Shown here: positions 62,229-64,000 of the stretch, piece after piece | How positions within the stretch are numbered: the first letter of the stretch is position 1 | Layout of the letters: every line of letters starts with the position of its first letter | Assembly (NCBI RefSeq): GCF_000993825.1 | Contig: NZ_CP011114.1 | Span: 5,022,001-5,086,000 of the forward strand | From: Paenibacillus durus ATCC 35681 | GTDB taxonomy: Bacteria > Bacillota > Bacilli > Paenibacillales > Paenibacillaceae | Direction of reading: 5' to 3' | Length of the DNA: 64,000 nt | The notes under the pieces: model-generated | The model's input: only the letters and a program-made list of their open reading frames with translations | Database searches by the model: none | Told to the model about the DNA's origin: nothing | Made by a program: the position numbers and the translations under genes

Positions 62229-63536
62229 TTAGCCTTCCAGCAGCAGCGCCTCAGGGTCCTCCAGCAGCTCTTTGACCTTGACGAGAAAGCTTACCGCTTC
62301 GGCTCCGTCGACGATCCGGTGATCGTAGGACAGGGCGATGTACATCATCGGCTTGTTGACGGTTGTCACTTCGTCGATGGCGATCGGGCGGAGCTGGATT
62401 TTATGCATGCCCAGAATGCCGACCTGCGGAGCATTCAGGATCGGCGTTGACAGCAGGGAACCGAATACGCCGCCGTTGGTAATCGTGAAGGTGCCGCCCT
62501 GAAGATCGGAGAGGGCGAGCGTGTTGGCGCGGGCTTTGGAAGCCAGCTCGGCGATCTGCCGCTCGATCTGCGGGAAGCTGAGCCGGTCGGCCTCCCGGAC
62601 TACAGGCACGACGAGTCCTTCCTTGGCGGACACGGCGATGCCGATATCGTAAAATTTCTTAATGATGAGGTCCTCGCCGTCAATCTCGGCATTGAGCAGC
62701 GGATACGCCTTGAGCGCGCCGACTACCGCTTTGGTGAAGAAAGACATGAAGCCGAGGCCGATGTCATGCTTCTCCTTGAAGTTATCCTTGCGCCGCTTGC
62801 GGATATCCAGGATTGCGGTCATGTCCACCTCGTTGAAGGTGGTCAGCATGGCCGCCGTATGCTGCGCCTCCACGAGGCGGCTGGCAATCGTTAACCGTCT
62901 GCGCGACATGCGCTTGCGCTCGGTCTCCTTGCCGTCCGCCGCCTTGGTCCCAGGCGGCGGGCTGCCGGCCGGCGCGCCGCCCTGCGCGGGCGCGGCCGGT
63001 GCCGGCTTCGGCGCAGCGGGTACCGCTGCTGCGCCGAAGGTCTTCACATCGGCCTGGCCAATCCGGCCGATGGGATCGCGCGCGCCGACCTCGCCGAGGT
63101 CGATGCCGCGCTCGCGCGCGAGCTTGCGCGCACCCGGCGAAGCCAGGTACGCGGCGCCGTTCTCGGCGGCCGGGCCCTCCGGGGCGGTCGCCAGGGTCCC
63201 TGCACCGGCGGGTGGCGCCGCCGGCTGCTGCGCCGCAGGCACGACCGGCGCTTCCGGTGCGGCAGGCTTGCCGCTGTCCGCTGCCGAAGCCTTGCCGTCC
63301 CCGCCGCTGCCGATCAGGCCGATTACTTCCCCGACCGCGACATTGTCCCCGTCTTTACGCAAGATGGCGGAAATGACGCCGCTCTCCTCCGCGCTGATTT
63401 CCAGATTTACCTTATCCGTCTCAAGCTCTGCCAGCACGTCCCCCTGGCCGACATGGTCGCCTTCTTTTACAATCCACTTGTAGATCGTTCCTTCGGTAAT
63501 GGATTCGCCCAGATCGGGCACTTTAATCTCGGACAC
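62229..63536 (-). CDS. odhB: 2-oxoglutarate dehydrogenase E2 (dihydrolipoyl succinyltransferase)
   Basis: 435 residues. Order: lipoyl domain (1-78) with DKVNLE at K42, the lipoate carrier; an Ala/Pro-rich linker; a peripheral-subunit-binding domain (about 130-165, [18 protein letters not shown]) and the catalytic domain (205-435) with the HxxxDG motif YDHRIVDG (H406, D410). Sequences such as [35 protein letters not shown] are typical of SucB rather than PdhC. It transfers succinyl from E1 to CoA in the citric acid cycle. It follows odhA by 31 bases. The linker is unusually long in Gly/Ala/Pro, as is common in high-G+C members. Confidence 0.92.
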   Translation of the reverse strand: MSEIKVPDLGESITEGTIYKWIVKEGDHVGQGDVLAELETDKVNLEISAEESGVISAILRKDGDNVAVGEVIGLIGSGGDGKASAADSGKPAAPEAPVVPAAQQPAAPPAGAGTLATAPEGPAAENGAAYLASPGARKLARERGIDLGEVGARDPIGRIGQADVKTFGAAAVPAAPKPAPAAPAQGGAPAGSPPPGTKAADGKETERKRMSRRRLTIASRLVEAQHTAAMLTTFNEVDMTAILDIRKRRKDNFKEKHDIGLGFMSFFTKAVVGALKAYPLLNAEIDGEDLIIKKFYDIGIAVSAKEGLVVPVVREADRLSFPQIERQIAELASKARANTLALSDLQGGTFTITNGGVFGSLLSTPILNAPQVGILGMHKIQLRPIAIDEVTTVNKPMMYIALSYDHRIVDGAEAVSFLVKVKELLEDPEALLLEG

Positions 63537-63567
63537 AGGCCGCTACCTCCCCAAATTGTAATTGATG

Positions 63568-63999
63568 CTATCGTGACACCGTCCCGGAAGGAGACGGTAC
63601 AGCCGCTTTCGTTTGCGAGTTCAAGTTCAGTGCTTCCGTGACGATTCTGCGTTGTTCAAAGGTGTGGACGTCCGCATACCCGCTGGCCGGGCTTGAGCGT
63701 TCCGGACGGCCGATATACCGTACAGCGGCATTGCTGGGCGCAATAGCGCGCAGCCGAGGCTCGATATAGCTCCAGGCGCCCATGTTCTTCGGTTCTTCCT
63801 GCACCCAGACGATCTCCTGCAGAGAAGTGAAAGCGTTCAGGTAGACGGCCAATTCGCGCGCCGGGAACGGATAGAGCTGTTCAAGACGAAGGATATGCAG
63901 CCGGGAAAGGTCCTGGCCCGCTGCCGCTTCCAGTTCGGCCTGCAGGTCAATGGTGATCTTTCCGCTGCACACGACCAGACGTGTGACGGCGCTGGGAGT
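63568..63999 (-). CDS. odhA: 2-oxoglutarate dehydrogenase E1, C-terminal fragment
   Basis: The last about 143 residues of an E1 component; the gene runs off the right edge. RLVVCSGKITIDLQAE, LHILRLEQLYPFPARELAVYL, IVWVQEEPKNMGAWSYIEPRL, and YIGRPERSSPASGYADVHTFEQ are the C-terminal transketolase-like part of SucA/OdhA. It decarboxylates 2-oxoglutarate with thiamine diphosphate and passes succinyl to the E2 lipoate. It directly precedes odhB on the minus strand, as in B. subtilis. Only the tail is seen. Confidence 0.92.
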   Translation of the reverse strand, partial: TPSAVTRLVVCSGKITIDLQAELEAAAGQDLSRLHILRLEQLYPFPARELAVYLNAFTSLQEIVWVQEEPKNMGAWSYIEPRLRAIAPSNAAVRYIGRPERSSPASGYADVHTFEQRRIVTEALNLNSQTKAAVPSPSGTVSR

Positions 64000-64000
64000 C

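Overview
The window is a G+C-rich bacterial chromosome segment with strong Shine-Dalgarno sites, many TTG/GTG starts, spore-coat genes and AguA/AguB, GltD, LytS/LytTR, YfcE and OdhAB-type proteins. Together these point to a spore-forming Firmicute, most likely Paenibacillus. That is an inference from gene content and style, not from a marker gene. The left edge cuts the end of clpB and the right edge cuts the end of odhA (sucA).

Layout. 0-13.5 kb: clpB end, a GNAT enzyme, a copper-amine-oxidase-like stalk protein, an MFS/lipoprotein pair, an AI-2E-family permease, a small secreted protein, a MarR gene behind a leader that looks like an attenuator, a DUF6953-like gene fused to a palindromic repeat element, a large UvrD-type helicase with a Gly/Ala repeat tail, an alpha/beta hydrolase, and an HTH gene under a 34-bp perfect palindrome followed by a YhfC-like membrane protease. 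13.6-18.9 kb: a DUF6492 gene and then an A+T-rich, probably acquired cluster (TetR, a decayed hydrolase, aldo/keto reductase, two MFS exporters). 19.2-26.1 kb: a LacI-controlled sugar operon (TIM-barrel isomerase, KdgK-like kinase, MFS importer, hexulose-phosphate-synthase-like protein, SIS isomerase) interrupted by a second copy of the palindromic element. 26-33 kb: an orphan gene, DUF445, an orphan NifI-like P-II protein, spore-coat genes (CotSA-like GT4, YheC/D ATP-grasp, GT2), and a C39-like peptidase translationally coupled to a 45-residue ORF.

33-45 kb: type I pullulanase, GltD, YfcE, AguA-AguB (agmatine to putrescine), a polar amino acid ABC transporter, TerD-TerC, a 31-residue membrane peptide and a formate/nitrite-type channel. 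45.5-48.6 kb: an A+T-rich secreted chymotrypsin-like protease, a divergent rhodanese/LysR pair, and a 45-residue gene with a perfect Fur box, ribosome site and terminator. 48.8-53.2 kb: two cyclic-di-GMP enzymes, a GGDEF/EAL protein with a periplasmic-binding-protein-like sensor and a membrane GGDEF protein. 53.3-59 kb: a purine riboswitch in front of a COG2509 flavoprotein, then a LytS/LytTR pair next to an OFA-family transporter whose promoter carries a direct repeat like the YpdB (pyruvate response) site. 59-64 kb: alpha/beta hydrolase, class 3 aldehyde dehydrogenase, a repeat-bearing gap, and odhB-odhA on the minus strand.

No rRNA, tRNA, CRISPR array, prophage or intact transposase was seen. 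The points most worth following up are the riboswitch whose terminator overlaps the aptamer, the LytTR/OFA direct repeat, the Fur-box micro-gene, the MarR leader, the LacI sugar operon with its unusual HPS homolog, and the palindromic element that twice sits at gene boundaries.
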